Assembly: GCF_965199065.1 (NCBI RefSeq)
Contig: NZ_CBDAQN010000003.1
Location: 620,001 to 684,000 of the forward strand
Reading direction: 5' to 3'
DNA length: 64,000 bases
Source of the DNA: Acidisoma sp965199065
GTDB taxonomy: Bacteria > Pseudomonadota > Alphaproteobacteria > Acetobacterales > Acetobacteraceae
Below the pieces are notes generated by a model. That model made no database searches. It had not been told where the DNA came from and was given only the letters and a program-made list of their open reading frames with translations. This document shows, one piece after another, positions 8,876 to 19,805 of this stretch. Made by a program: the position numbers and the translations under genes. Positions within the stretch are counted from its first letter, which is position 1. The number at the start of each line of letters is the position of its first letter.

Positions 8876-11107
8876 TTAAGCTGGATCATATTCGGCAAAA
8901 AGCGTCGCCAAGGGCGGCACGGTGATGACGGCGGAGGCCGGAAAACCGTGGCATGGAATGGGTTCGGCCCAGATCACGCCGCGGTTACCCTGCCCGCCGC
9001 CGCCGTAGACGCCCGCATCGGTGTTCAGGATCTCGCGCCACCGCCCGGCGAAAGGCAAGCCGATGCGGTAACCCTCGCGCAGCACCGGGGTGAAATGAGA
9101 AACCACGGCAACGGGCGGGATTGCCGCTTCGCCGCCCCAGCGCAGCCAGGCGAACACCGACTGAGCCCGGTCCTCGTTCACGATCCACTGGAACCCCTCG
9201 GGCTCGCAGTCCCTGCGATGCAGTGCGAGATGATCGCGGTACAAGTGGTTGAGGTCGCGGACCAGAGACTGCACGCCGGAGTGGAAGCCGCCCTGATCGG
9301 CCAGATGCCAGTCGAGACTGTAGTCGGATTTCCATTCATGCTCCTGGGCGAACTCCTGTCCCATGAACAGGAGCTTCTTGCCGGGCTGCCCCCACATGAA
9401 GCCGTAATAGGCGCGAAGGTTCGCGAAACGCTGCCAGTCGTCTCCCGGCATGCGGCCGAGGATGGACTTTTTGCCGTGCACGACCTCGTCGTGTGAGAGC
9501 GGCAGCACGAAGTTCTCGGTGTAGGCATACACCATGCCGAAGGTCATGCGGTCGTGGTGCCACTGCCGATGCACCGGGTCCTCGGCCATGTAGTCCAGGG
9601 TGTCGTGCATCCAGCCCATGTTCCACTTGAAGCCGAAGCCGAGCCCGCCGGCATAGGTCGGCGCCGAGACGCCCTTCCAGGCGGTTGATTCCTCGGCGAT
9701 CATCGTCGTGCCCGGATGCGTCGCGTAAGATAACTCGTTGACGCGGCGCAGGAAGGCGACCGCCTCCCGGTTGTCGTTCGAGCCGTCCTCGTTGGGGATC
9801 CATTCGTCCGGCTTCCGCGAGTAGTCGAGGTAGAGCATCGAGGCGACGGCGTCGACACGCAGCCCGTCGACATGGAAAACGTCGAACCAGTACATCGCGT
9901 TGGAGACGAGGGTCGCGGACACCTCGCGCCGGCTGAAGTTGTAGATCGCCGTGTTCCAGTCGGGATGGAAGCCGCGGCGCGGGTCCTCGTGCTCGTAGAG
10001 GTGGGTGCCGTCGAAGCGGGCCAGCCCATGCGCATCGACCGGGAAATGCGCCGGCACCCAATCGAGCAACACGCTCAACCCGGCGCCGTGGGCGCGGTCG
10101 ATGAAACGGGCGAAGGCCGACGGATCGCCGAAGCGCTTCGTCGGCGCGAACATGCCGATGGGCTGGTAGCCCCAGGAGATGTCGAGCGGATGCTCGCTGA
10201 TCGGCATCAGCTGCAGATGGGTGAAGCCCATCCATTCCGCATAGGGAATGAGCCGGTCGGCCAGCTCGTCATAGGTCAGGAACCGGTTGCCGTCGCCGCG
10301 CTGCCAGGAGCCGAGATGCACCTCGTAGATCGCCATCGGCTTGCGGCGCGGATCGCCCTCGGCACGCCGCTCAAGATGCGCCGTATCGTTCCAGACAAAG
10401 GTATCGATGCGCGCTGTGAGCGAGGCGGTGGAGGGCCGCAACTCGGCCGAGAACCCGACCGGATCGGCCTTCAGCGGCAGAAGTTCGCCCTGCGGTCCGA
10501 CGATCTCGTATTTATAGGCGGCACCCTCCGGCACCTCGGGGGCGAAAATTTCCCAGATGCCTACGCCGAGGCGGCGGCGCATCTGGTGGCGGCGGCCATC
10601 CCAGCCGTTGAAGTCGCCGACGACGGCGACGCGCCGGGCGTTCGGAGCCCACACGGCGAAGTGGACGCCAGGCACGCCGGCATGGGTGATGATATGGGCC
10701 CCGAGACGCTCATGAACGCGCTGATGGGTGCCCTCTGCGAAGAGGTAGTCGTCGACCGGCCCGAGCACCGGCCCGAAGGCGTAGGGGTCGTAAAACTCCC
10801 AGGTGCCGCCAGCATTCCGTGCCCGCAGCTTGTAGAGTTCCCCGAGCGACAAACCCGTGACCAGGCCCTCGAAGAAGCCGTGGCTGTGCTTGCGGGTCAG
10901 CGCGCCGAGGAGTTCGCCCTCCGTCGTGACCACATCGAGCGTCTCGGCATGCGGCACGAAAGCGCGCACGGCGAGGCCCGCATCCGTCATGTGCAGGCCA
11001 AGCACGCTGAAGGGATCGCCGTGGCGCGCACCGATAATCGCGCTGAGATCGGAGCCCGGAACCCGCCAGTCGAGTACGCGCCTCAGCCCCCGTTCGATCG
11101 TCGCCAC
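8876..11107 (-). CDS. glgB: 1,4-alpha-glucan branching enzyme (GH13)
   Basis: Cuts alpha-1,4 chains and re-attaches them as alpha-1,6 branches. The 743-residue length equals the standard two-N-domain (CBM48-containing) GlgB. Motifs include GVHFAVWAPNARRVAVVGDFNGWDGR near residue 130-155, DWVPAHFP, GLRVDAVASMLYLDYSR (nucleophile about D419), MIAEESTAW (about E472) and LSHDEVVHGK (about D540), spaced as in the E. coli enzyme. It is 8 bp downstream of glgP, so the two are certainly co-transcribed. Confidence 0.96.
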   Translation of the reverse strand: MATIERGLRRVLDWRVPGSDLSAIIGARHGDPFSVLGLHMTDAGLAVRAFVPHAETLDVVTTEGELLGALTRKHSHGFFEGLVTGLSLGELYKLRARNAGGTWEFYDPYAFGPVLGPVDDYLFAEGTHQRVHERLGAHIITHAGVPGVHFAVWAPNARRVAVVGDFNGWDGRRHQMRRRLGVGIWEIFAPEVPEGAAYKYEIVGPQGELLPLKADPVGFSAELRPSTASLTARIDTFVWNDTAHLERRAEGDPRRKPMAIYEVHLGSWQRGDGNRFLTYDELADRLIPYAEWMGFTHLQLMPISEHPLDISWGYQPIGMFAPTKRFGDPSAFARFIDRAHGAGLSVLLDWVPAHFPVDAHGLARFDGTHLYEHEDPRRGFHPDWNTAIYNFSRREVSATLVSNAMYWFDVFHVDGLRVDAVASMLYLDYSRKPDEWIPNEDGSNDNREAVAFLRRVNELSYATHPGTTMIAEESTAWKGVSAPTYAGGLGFGFKWNMGWMHDTLDYMAEDPVHRQWHHDRMTFGMVYAYTENFVLPLSHDEVVHGKKSILGRMPGDDWQRFANLRAYYGFMWGQPGKKLLFMGQEFAQEHEWKSDYSLDWHLADQGGFHSGVQSLVRDLNHLYRDHLALHRRDCEPEGFQWIVNEDRAQSVFAWLRWGGEAAIPPVAVVSHFTPVLREGYRIGLPFAGRWREILNTDAGVYGGGGQGNRGVIWAEPIPCHGFPASAVITVPPLATLFAEYDPA

Positions 11108-11115
11108 TTAGTCGG

Positions 11116-13617
<2,502 letters not shown>

Positions 13618-14061
13618 TGGTCTCTCCTCAGCGGACTTAGTCCGTACAGCAATTAGGCCGTTCAGCAATCGGGCCGTTCAGCAATTGGGAGGTCAGCGGC
13701 TAGGCCGCCAACGGGCGAATGCTGGCCTTTGTCCGGCGGTTCCGGTCCTGTCATAGACTGAGGGGCACGATCAAGCGGCAAGGCTCACGCGGGCGTGTAG
13801 CTTGCGCAGGTTCCCACGCGATGAAAAGAGCCTTTCGGCGAGCCGCCCGTGACGATGATGTGGCGACAGGCGCACGGCGCGGCCTCCCGCGCGGAGTGCG
13901 CTCAACCGGAAAACGCCAACCTCACGAACTGAGTAACCGCGCGGCCAAGGCGCGGACATCTCTGGACCAAATGGCGCAAGGTCCCAACTAAGAGGCGTCT
14001 CAAGCCGCTTCTCCCTCTCGCCGCTCGCCGCGACCCGCCCCGTCATCTGAAAGATCCTGCC
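13618..14061. other. divergent intergenic region between glgP and treY (444 bp)
   Basis: No convincing gene. It must hold the promoters of two divergent glucan-metabolism units. Seen in it are the palindrome CGGACTtAGTCCG (13632-13644) directly upstream of the glgP ribosome-binding site and the 16-bp tandem repeats at 13647-13694. A short open frame at 13719-13991 shows no family features and was not accepted as a gene. Confidence 0.6.
13632..13694. repeat. palindrome plus three tandem 16-bp repeats upstream of glgP
   Basis: CGGACT-T-AGTCCG forms a 13-bp palindrome at 13632-13644. Immediately after come three units spaced exactly 16 bp apart, starting at 13647, 13663 and 13679, each beginning CAGCAAT. 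Units 1 and 2 differ by two bases (CAGCAATTAGGCCGTT and CAGCAATCGGGCCGTT); unit 3 diverges in its second half. The position close to the glgP start suggests stacked binding sites for a regulator, but this is inference. Confidence 0.6.
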
Positions 14062-16641
14062 ATGGCCGTCCCTCTCCGCGCGACCTATCGACTGCAGTTC
14101 CACCGCGACTTCACCTTCGCCGACGCCCGCGCGCAGGTGCCCTACCTCGCCCGCCTGGGGATCAGCCACCTCTACGCATCGCCGATCCTGATGTCGCGGG
14201 CCGGCTCGACCCATGGCTACGACGGCACCGACCCCAGCCGCATCGACCCCGAGCTTGGCGGTGAGGAAGGCTTCACGGAGCTTGCCGAGACTTGCCGGGC
14301 GAACGGCCTCGGGGTCATCCTCGACATCGTGCCGAACCACCTCGCGGTGGACAGCGCCAACCCCCTCTGGATGGAGGCGCTGGAGTTCGGCCCCCAAGGT
14401 CCGGCCGGCAAGGTGTTCGACATCGACTGGGCGAAAGGACCGGTCGTCCTTGCGGCGCTCGGCAAGACGCTGCATCAGGCGATCGCCGACGGCGAGATCA
14501 AGCTGAAGGCCGACTGGTCCGCCGGGCGCTTCGTCGCCGCCTACTTCGACAACACCTGGCCGCTGCGTCCTGAAACTGTGGCCGCCGCCCTGCAGATGGC
14601 GGATGAGCGCGACGAGGGCTCGCTCGCCGGCCTGAGCCATCGGTGGGAGGCGTTCGAGGAGAAGCAGCCGGTCAGATCGGAGGCGATCGCGGAAGCCCGC
14701 TCGGCGCTGAGCGCGATTGACGCCGGCAAGCGCGCTCTGGTTGATGGGGCATTGTCGCGGATGGATGTGACCGCCGTGCTGCGCCGCCAACACTGGCGCG
14801 TCGGGCACTGGCGCATCGAGAACGACAGCCTCACCTATCGCCGATTCTTCAACATCTCGGGCCTCATCGGCGTGCGGATCGAAGATCCGGCGGTTTTCGA
14901 TCTCATCCATGCGGTGCCGCTGCGCCTGCTGCGGGAAGGCCTGGTGGATGGGCTGCGCGTCGACCATGTCGACGGGCTGGCCGACCCTACCGGCTATTGC
15001 ACCAAGCTTCGGGAGGAGGCGGGACCGGACGCCATCCTGGTGGTGGAGAAAATCCTCGGGCTGGGCGAGCCGCTCCGCCCCTGGCCGATCACCGGCACCA
15101 CCGGCTACGAGCGGCTGGACGACATCAATGGCCTCTTCGTGAACCACGACGGCTGGCAGACGCTCGACCGCTACCTCTCGGATCAGCATGTGCTGGACCC
15201 GGATCTCGAGACCCGTCTCGCCACAGCCAAGTCCTTCGTGCTGCGAAACAGCTTCATGGGCGAGGTCGAGAAGCTCACCCAGCTGGCGCTCGCCCTCTGT
15301 CATGAGTCGCCTGCCGACATGGAGTTCAATGCAGGCACGCTGCGGGAGACGGTGCTCGCCTTGCTCATCCGCTTCCCGGTCTATCGCAGCTACGGGCCCA
15401 ACACGGCTGGCGACCCGGCGGACCACGCTCTGTGGGAGACGACGCTCGAGCGCGTGGCGGCGCGCGACAATCCCTGGGTCGCCGAGGCGGCGCGCCGGCT
15501 GGTTGCACGGCTGGCGGAGACGACCCCGGGTTCGCCCGGCGAGGAGTTCATGCGGCGCTTCCAGCAGCTCAGCAGCCCCGCCATGGCCAAGGGGCTGGAG
15601 GACACAGAGTTCTATCGCAGCGTCGCGCTGACCTCGGTCAATGAAGTCGGCGGCGACCTCGCCCACCCCTGGCGCGACACCGCGGAGTTCCACGCCGTGT
15701 TCGCGGAGCGCGCGGCCGAGGGCCGGCAGGACCTCATCCCGCTCGCGACGCACGACACCAAGCGTGGACCGGAGACGCGGGCGCGGATCAACGCCATCTC
15801 TCACGATGCGGAGGCTTGGATCGCGCGCTTCGAGACATGGCACGAGATGAACGCGCCGCTGCGGGAGAGCATGGCCGCGAATGGCGGCAACGAGGCCGCG
15901 CCGGACATCATCGACGAGTGGCTGATCTACCAGACGCTCGCCGGCACCTGGCCGATCTCGACGGAGCGGATGGCGGAATACCTGAACAAGGCGATGCGCG
16001 AGGCAAAACGCCGGACGTTTTGGGACAACCCGAACGAGCCCTACGAAAACGCGGTTCAGAACTTTGCCCGCGCACTGATCGAGGATGAAGGGTCGGCTGA
16101 GTTCCGCCGCGAGCTGCAAGAAGTGGTGGCGGGGCTCGATCACCTCGGCCGCGTCGAGGCGATCGCCCAGACGATCCTGCAGATCACGCTGCCCGGCAAC
16201 CCGGACATCTACCAGGGCACGGAGTTCTGGGATTTCAGCCTCGTCGACCCCGACAACCGCCGCCCCGTGGACTACGCAGCGCGGGCAGCCGCGTTGGCCG
16301 GAAGCCCCGCGCCGGAACTGACCAGGGATGACCAGGGCACCGCCAAGCTCGGCGTCACCCACCGGCTGCTCAAGCTGCGGACCGAGCAGCCCGGGCTATT
16401 CACGAAGGGCGACTACACACCGCTGCAACTCGGCCAAGGCTGGCTCGGCTTTACCCGTAGCGACGGCCAGGCGGCGCTGCTGGTCGTGGTGCCGACGGCC
16501 AAGCTCGCGACCGGAAACTGGCCAAGCCTGCCAAAGGCGCCCGCCGGCGGCCAGTGGAGGTCCGTGTTGACGGACGCCTCGACGGAAGGCGTCACCAGCG
16601 TCGATCCCTCCTTTCCGTTCATCGTGGCAACCCGGTCCTGA
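14062..16641 (+). CDS. treY: malto-oligosyltrehalose synthase
   Basis: Intramolecular transglucosylase (GH13_26) that turns the reducing-end alpha-1,4 bond of maltodextrins into alpha,alpha-1,1, giving maltooligosyl-trehalose. The 859-residue protein starts MAVPLRATYRLQFHRDFTF, typical of TreY, and has HLYASPIL, GSTHGYDGTDP, DIVPNHLAV, GLRVDHVDGLADP (nucleophile), VVEKILG (acid) and the later ATHDTKRGPETRARI. The partner TreZ, which would release trehalose, is not in this window. Its last 23 bp overlap the convergent phosphoesterase gene. Confidence 0.95.
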   Translation: MAVPLRATYRLQFHRDFTFADARAQVPYLARLGISHLYASPILMSRAGSTHGYDGTDPSRIDPELGGEEGFTELAETCRANGLGVILDIVPNHLAVDSANPLWMEALEFGPQGPAGKVFDIDWAKGPVVLAALGKTLHQAIADGEIKLKADWSAGRFVAAYFDNTWPLRPETVAAALQMADERDEGSLAGLSHRWEAFEEKQPVRSEAIAEARSALSAIDAGKRALVDGALSRMDVTAVLRRQHWRVGHWRIENDSLTYRRFFNISGLIGVRIEDPAVFDLIHAVPLRLLREGLVDGLRVDHVDGLADPTGYCTKLREEAGPDAILVVEKILGLGEPLRPWPITGTTGYERLDDINGLFVNHDGWQTLDRYLSDQHVLDPDLETRLATAKSFVLRNSFMGEVEKLTQLALALCHESPADMEFNAGTLRETVLALLIRFPVYRSYGPNTAGDPADHALWETTLERVAARDNPWVAEAARRLVARLAETTPGSPGEEFMRRFQQLSSPAMAKGLEDTEFYRSVALTSVNEVGGDLAHPWRDTAEFHAVFAERAAEGRQDLIPLATHDTKRGPETRARINAISHDAEAWIARFETWHEMNAPLRESMAANGGNEAAPDIIDEWLIYQTLAGTWPISTERMAEYLNKAMREAKRRTFWDNPNEPYENAVQNFARALIEDEGSAEFRRELQEVVAGLDHLGRVEAIAQTILQITLPGNPDIYQGTEFWDFSLVDPDNRRPVDYAARAAALAGSPAPELTRDDQGTAKLGVTHRLLKLRTEQPGLFTKGDYTPLQLGQGWLGFTRSDGQAALLVVVPTAKLATGNWPSLPKAPAGGQWRSVLTDASTEGVTSVDPSFPFIVATRS

Positions 16642-18121
16642 ACGGTCTGCGCTGACGGGGGCGGACGAAGCCAGCCCGATGGCCCGTCCGCCGCACCCCG
16701 TGGCGGAAATGAGCCGATATGCGCGCGATGGTGCCAAGCACCGTCGCCGCCACGCCGCTCATGCTGAACTGCAGGCCGTCGGCGTTGTCCGTCTTGCGAA
16801 GCCGGGTCACCTCGTCGGGCGTGGGAGGCGCCGGCACGAAGACGATGCGCTCCGGTCCCATGTTCAGCGGAGCGTCGGAGCTGAGCGCCGGCAGCAGGGA
16901 TGGCGCGGCGGCGACGCGGGCGGTCAGCGGCGGCCCTAGATCGAACAACTCCTGCACCGTCTTGATGATGGAGGTGTGGTCGAACGGCGTGCCCTCCGGT
17001 GAGGTCGCCTGACCCTCGACATCGGCCTGATCCGCCGGAGGTGGCGGACGGATGATGCTCCCCGGCGGTATGAGCGGCGAGATGATGACGGCCGGCACGC
17101 GGGCGCCAAAGCGGTTGAAGGTGAAGCCCTCGGGGTAGGGCGGCCCGGGGGGCGTCGCCGCCGGCGGCGGGACATGGTCGAAGGTGCCGCCGTGCTCGTC
17201 GTAGACAATGATGAACAGGGTCTTGGTCCACTTCGGCCCCTGGCGCAGCGCGTTGTAGGTGTCGGCGATAAGCTGCTCTGCGTGGATGAGGTTGGTCGGC
17301 GGGTGCTGGTCGTTCGGAACCTTGGACCGGAAACGGCTGACGAAGTAGCGCGGCTCGATGAACGTGTAGGCGGGCAGGATGCCGTTTCGGGCGTCCTGCT
17401 CGAATTCATGCTCGTAGAGGCGGAAGTTGAGCGTCGGCAGGCGCTTCCAGATGTCCGTGAGCAGCGCGGTGTTCGGCAGATCGTGGAAGTAGACCGCCCA
17501 GTCCTGATCGCGCTCGGACATGCGTTGGAACAGGCTCGGCATCCGGTAGGGGAAATGCGGCGGATCGTTGTTGACCCAACCGCCCGCGGTGCCGGTGTGG
17601 ACGAAAAACCGGTTGGGCCAGGTCTGGCAGGGCGCCGAGGCGAACCACCGGTCCGAGACGCCAAAGGAACGGGCAAGCTCGCTGAGCACCGGCAGTTGCG
17701 TCGGCGTGTGGCACTGCATGATCGCCGCCGGATCGGGAGTGGCGTCGTCCGGGCTGCGGGACTGGCGCATGTAGTTGTCGACGAACCCGTCCATCGTCGG
17801 CGGCCCGTGTCCCTGCCCGTCCGGCGTCATGCCCGAGGCGCCGAAGAACTGCTCCTCCATGTCATGAAAGAGTTCTCCCGGGTCGGGATCGGGACCGGCC
17901 GCCCGCGCGCGGCTGAGGCCCGGATCGGACCACACCGGCACCATGACTTTCTCGGAGGGACGGTGCCAGGGGTTGGCCTCCTTCCCCGTCAGTCCGTCGA
18001 AATCCTCGCGGCCCGGGTAGAGCCAGCCCAGCATCGTGTCGAAGGAGCGGTTCTCCAGCATGAGCACCACGACATGCTCGATCGGGCGGCCGGGCGTGGC
18101 ATCGTCGCTGGTTTGCGGCAT
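16619..18121 (-). CDS. PLC/AcpA-type phosphoesterase (phospholipase C-like family)
   Basis: Member of the phosphoesterase family that includes phosphatidylcholine-specific phospholipases C and acid phosphatase AcpA. The 500-residue product has the N-terminal metal and nucleophile motif VVVLMLENRSFDTMLGWL, a central FASAPCQTWPNRFFVHTG, and the characteristic late motif IIVYDEHGGTFDHVPPP followed by TFNRFGARVPAVIISPLIPPGS. Unlike many relatives it shows no signal peptide or Tat motif, so a cytoplasmic location or another export route is possible. The substrate cannot be read from sequence. It is convergent with and overlaps treY. Confidence 0.85.
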   Translation of the reverse strand: MPQTSDDATPGRPIEHVVVLMLENRSFDTMLGWLYPGREDFDGLTGKEANPWHRPSEKVMVPVWSDPGLSRARAAGPDPDPGELFHDMEEQFFGASGMTPDGQGHGPPTMDGFVDNYMRQSRSPDDATPDPAAIMQCHTPTQLPVLSELARSFGVSDRWFASAPCQTWPNRFFVHTGTAGGWVNNDPPHFPYRMPSLFQRMSERDQDWAVYFHDLPNTALLTDIWKRLPTLNFRLYEHEFEQDARNGILPAYTFIEPRYFVSRFRSKVPNDQHPPTNLIHAEQLIADTYNALRQGPKWTKTLFIIVYDEHGGTFDHVPPPAATPPGPPYPEGFTFNRFGARVPAVIISPLIPPGSIIRPPPPADQADVEGQATSPEGTPFDHTSIIKTVQELFDLGPPLTARVAAAPSLLPALSSDAPLNMGPERIVFVPAPPTPDEVTRLRKTDNADGLQFSMSGVAATVLGTIARISAHFRHGVRRTGHRAGFVRPRQRRPFRTGLPR

Positions 18122-18320
18122 GACGGCTCCTGATATTCCGCACCAGATTTAGGGCTGGGCGCGCGCCCGGCTAGTCCAGGCCGTTGCCGTCGGCGGTCGT
18201 GTGCGGACACGCGGCGGATCGTTAGGCGACGGCGGTCGTCAGCTGTTGCTTGCACCGCAGCGCACAAGGCAGCATCGTTCCACGATGACCGGTGTCTCTC
18301 CCCTCCCCCAAGGTGCGCTC

Positions 18321-19766
18321 ATGACGCTGACGGACCTCGAAACGCGCGTCCATGCCGATCTCGCCTGCCTCGACTACCCCGCGCACCCCTGGGTGCCCGC
18401 GCGCCTCCACGATGGAAAGACGGTGCTCGACGTGCTCATCGTCGGCGCGGGCCAAGGCGGCCTCGCCACCGCCTTCGCACTCCTCCGCGAAAAGATCACC
18501 AACATCCTGGTCGTCGATCGCGCCGCGCGCGGCGAGGAGGGCGTATGGACCACCTTCGCCCGCATGATCACGCTGCGTACGCCGAAGCACGTCTGCGGAC
18601 CTGATCTCGGCATCGGCAGCCTCACCCCCCGCGCCTGGTACGAGGCGCGCTTCGGCGCGGCCGCTTGGGAGGGGCTCGGCAAAATCCCCCGCGAACGCTG
18701 GCAGGACTATCTCAACTGGTATCGCCACGTGCTCGACCTGCCTGTGCGGAACGGGACCGGCGTCGTGGCGATCGAGCCCCATGGCACGTTGCTGGCCGCG
18801 ACGCTCGATAACGGCGAGGTGCTGCTCGCGCGGAAGATCGTGCTCGCGACCGGCATTGCCGGCAGTGGGAGCTGGCACATTCCGGACTTCATCGAGAACA
18901 ATCTGCCCCGCGAACGGTGGGGCCATACCTCGGAAACGATCGACTTCCAGGCTTTGGCCGGCAAGCGCATCGGCGTGCTGGGAGCCGGCGCCTCCGCCTT
19001 CGACAACGCGGCGACCGCTCTCGAAGCCGGCGCCGGGCGTGTCCAGCTCTGCGTGCGCAGGAAGCTGCTGCCGCGGGTGAACCCCTACCGCTGGATGGAA
19101 TCCGCAGGCTTCCTCGGACAGTTCGCCGACCTGCCCGACCTCATGCGCTGGCGCTTCATGCGCCATATCTTCACGATGAACCAACCGCCGCCGCCCGATA
19201 CGGTCGCGCGCTGCGCGGCCTTCCCGCAATTCTCCGCCCATCCCGGAACGGCCTGGACGGGGGCGCGCATGGAGGGCGACGAGATCCGTATCACCACGCC
19301 TGCAGGCGAGTTGGCCTTCGACTACGTCATCATCGGCGCCGGCTTCGTGCTGGACCCGGCGCGCAGACCGGAGCTTAGCGCCTTCGCCCCCTTCATTGCC
19401 CAGTGGGGAGACCGCTTCACCCCGCCACCAGGCGAGGAGAACGCGACCCTCGCCTCCTACCCCTACCTCGCGCGCAGCTTCGCCTTCACCGAACGCGAGC
19501 CGGGCACGGCCCCGGGGCTCGCCAACCTGCACAACTTCACCTTCGGCGCGACACCCAGCATGGGCCTTTCGGGCGCCTCCATCAGCGGGCTGAAATTCGG
19601 CGTGCGCCGGCTGGTGGACGCGATCTCCCGCGACTTCTTCCTTGAAGACGCCGAGACGCACTACCTCAGCCTGCTGCGCTACGACGAACATGAACTCACA
19701 GCCGCCTCCTGGCCCGACGGAGGCATCGGCGAGCCCCTGAGCAAACTTGCTACGGCAGCAGAATAA
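18321..19766 (+). CDS. FAD/NAD(P)-dependent oxidoreductase, flavin monooxygenase-like
   Basis: A 481-residue flavoprotein with two dinucleotide-binding folds: FAD site VLIVGAGQGGLATAFAL near residue 35-50 and a second Rossmann motif GKRIGVLGAGASAFDNAA near residue 215, as in class B flavin monooxygenases and lysine/ornithine N-hydroxylases. A third conserved segment, FDYVIIGAGFVLD, closes the FAD domain. I did not find an unambiguous Baeyer-Villiger fingerprint, so the reaction is unassigned. ATG at 18321 follows an AAGGTG box; an upstream in-frame ATG at 18285 is less well placed. It is monocistronic or leads into the methyltransferase gene 40 bp downstream. Confidence 0.75.
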   Translation: MTLTDLETRVHADLACLDYPAHPWVPARLHDGKTVLDVLIVGAGQGGLATAFALLREKITNILVVDRAARGEEGVWTTFARMITLRTPKHVCGPDLGIGSLTPRAWYEARFGAAAWEGLGKIPRERWQDYLNWYRHVLDLPVRNGTGVVAIEPHGTLLAATLDNGEVLLARKIVLATGIAGSGSWHIPDFIENNLPRERWGHTSETIDFQALAGKRIGVLGAGASAFDNAATALEAGAGRVQLCVRRKLLPRVNPYRWMESAGFLGQFADLPDLMRWRFMRHIFTMNQPPPPDTVARCAAFPQFSAHPGTAWTGARMEGDEIRITTPAGELAFDYVIIGAGFVLDPARRPELSAFAPFIAQWGDRFTPPPGEENATLASYPYLARSFAFTEREPGTAPGLANLHNFTFGATPSMGLSGASISGLKFGVRRLVDAISRDFFLEDAETHYLSLLRYDEHELTAASWPDGGIGEPLSKLATAAE

Positions 19767-19805
19767 ATCTACCGTCGGAACATTAACGCGACGGAGGATG
19801 CGCGA

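Noticed and set aside
13647..13694. CRISPR array
   Set aside because: Three contiguous 16-bp units without spacers and with no cas genes.
13719..13991. 90-codon plus-strand open frame between glgP and treY
   Set aside because: No ribosome-binding site, no domain and basic low-complexity composition; treated as non-coding promoter region.
13771..16362. 863-codon open frame antisense to treY
   Set aside because: Shadow of treY, which has complete GH13 motifs.
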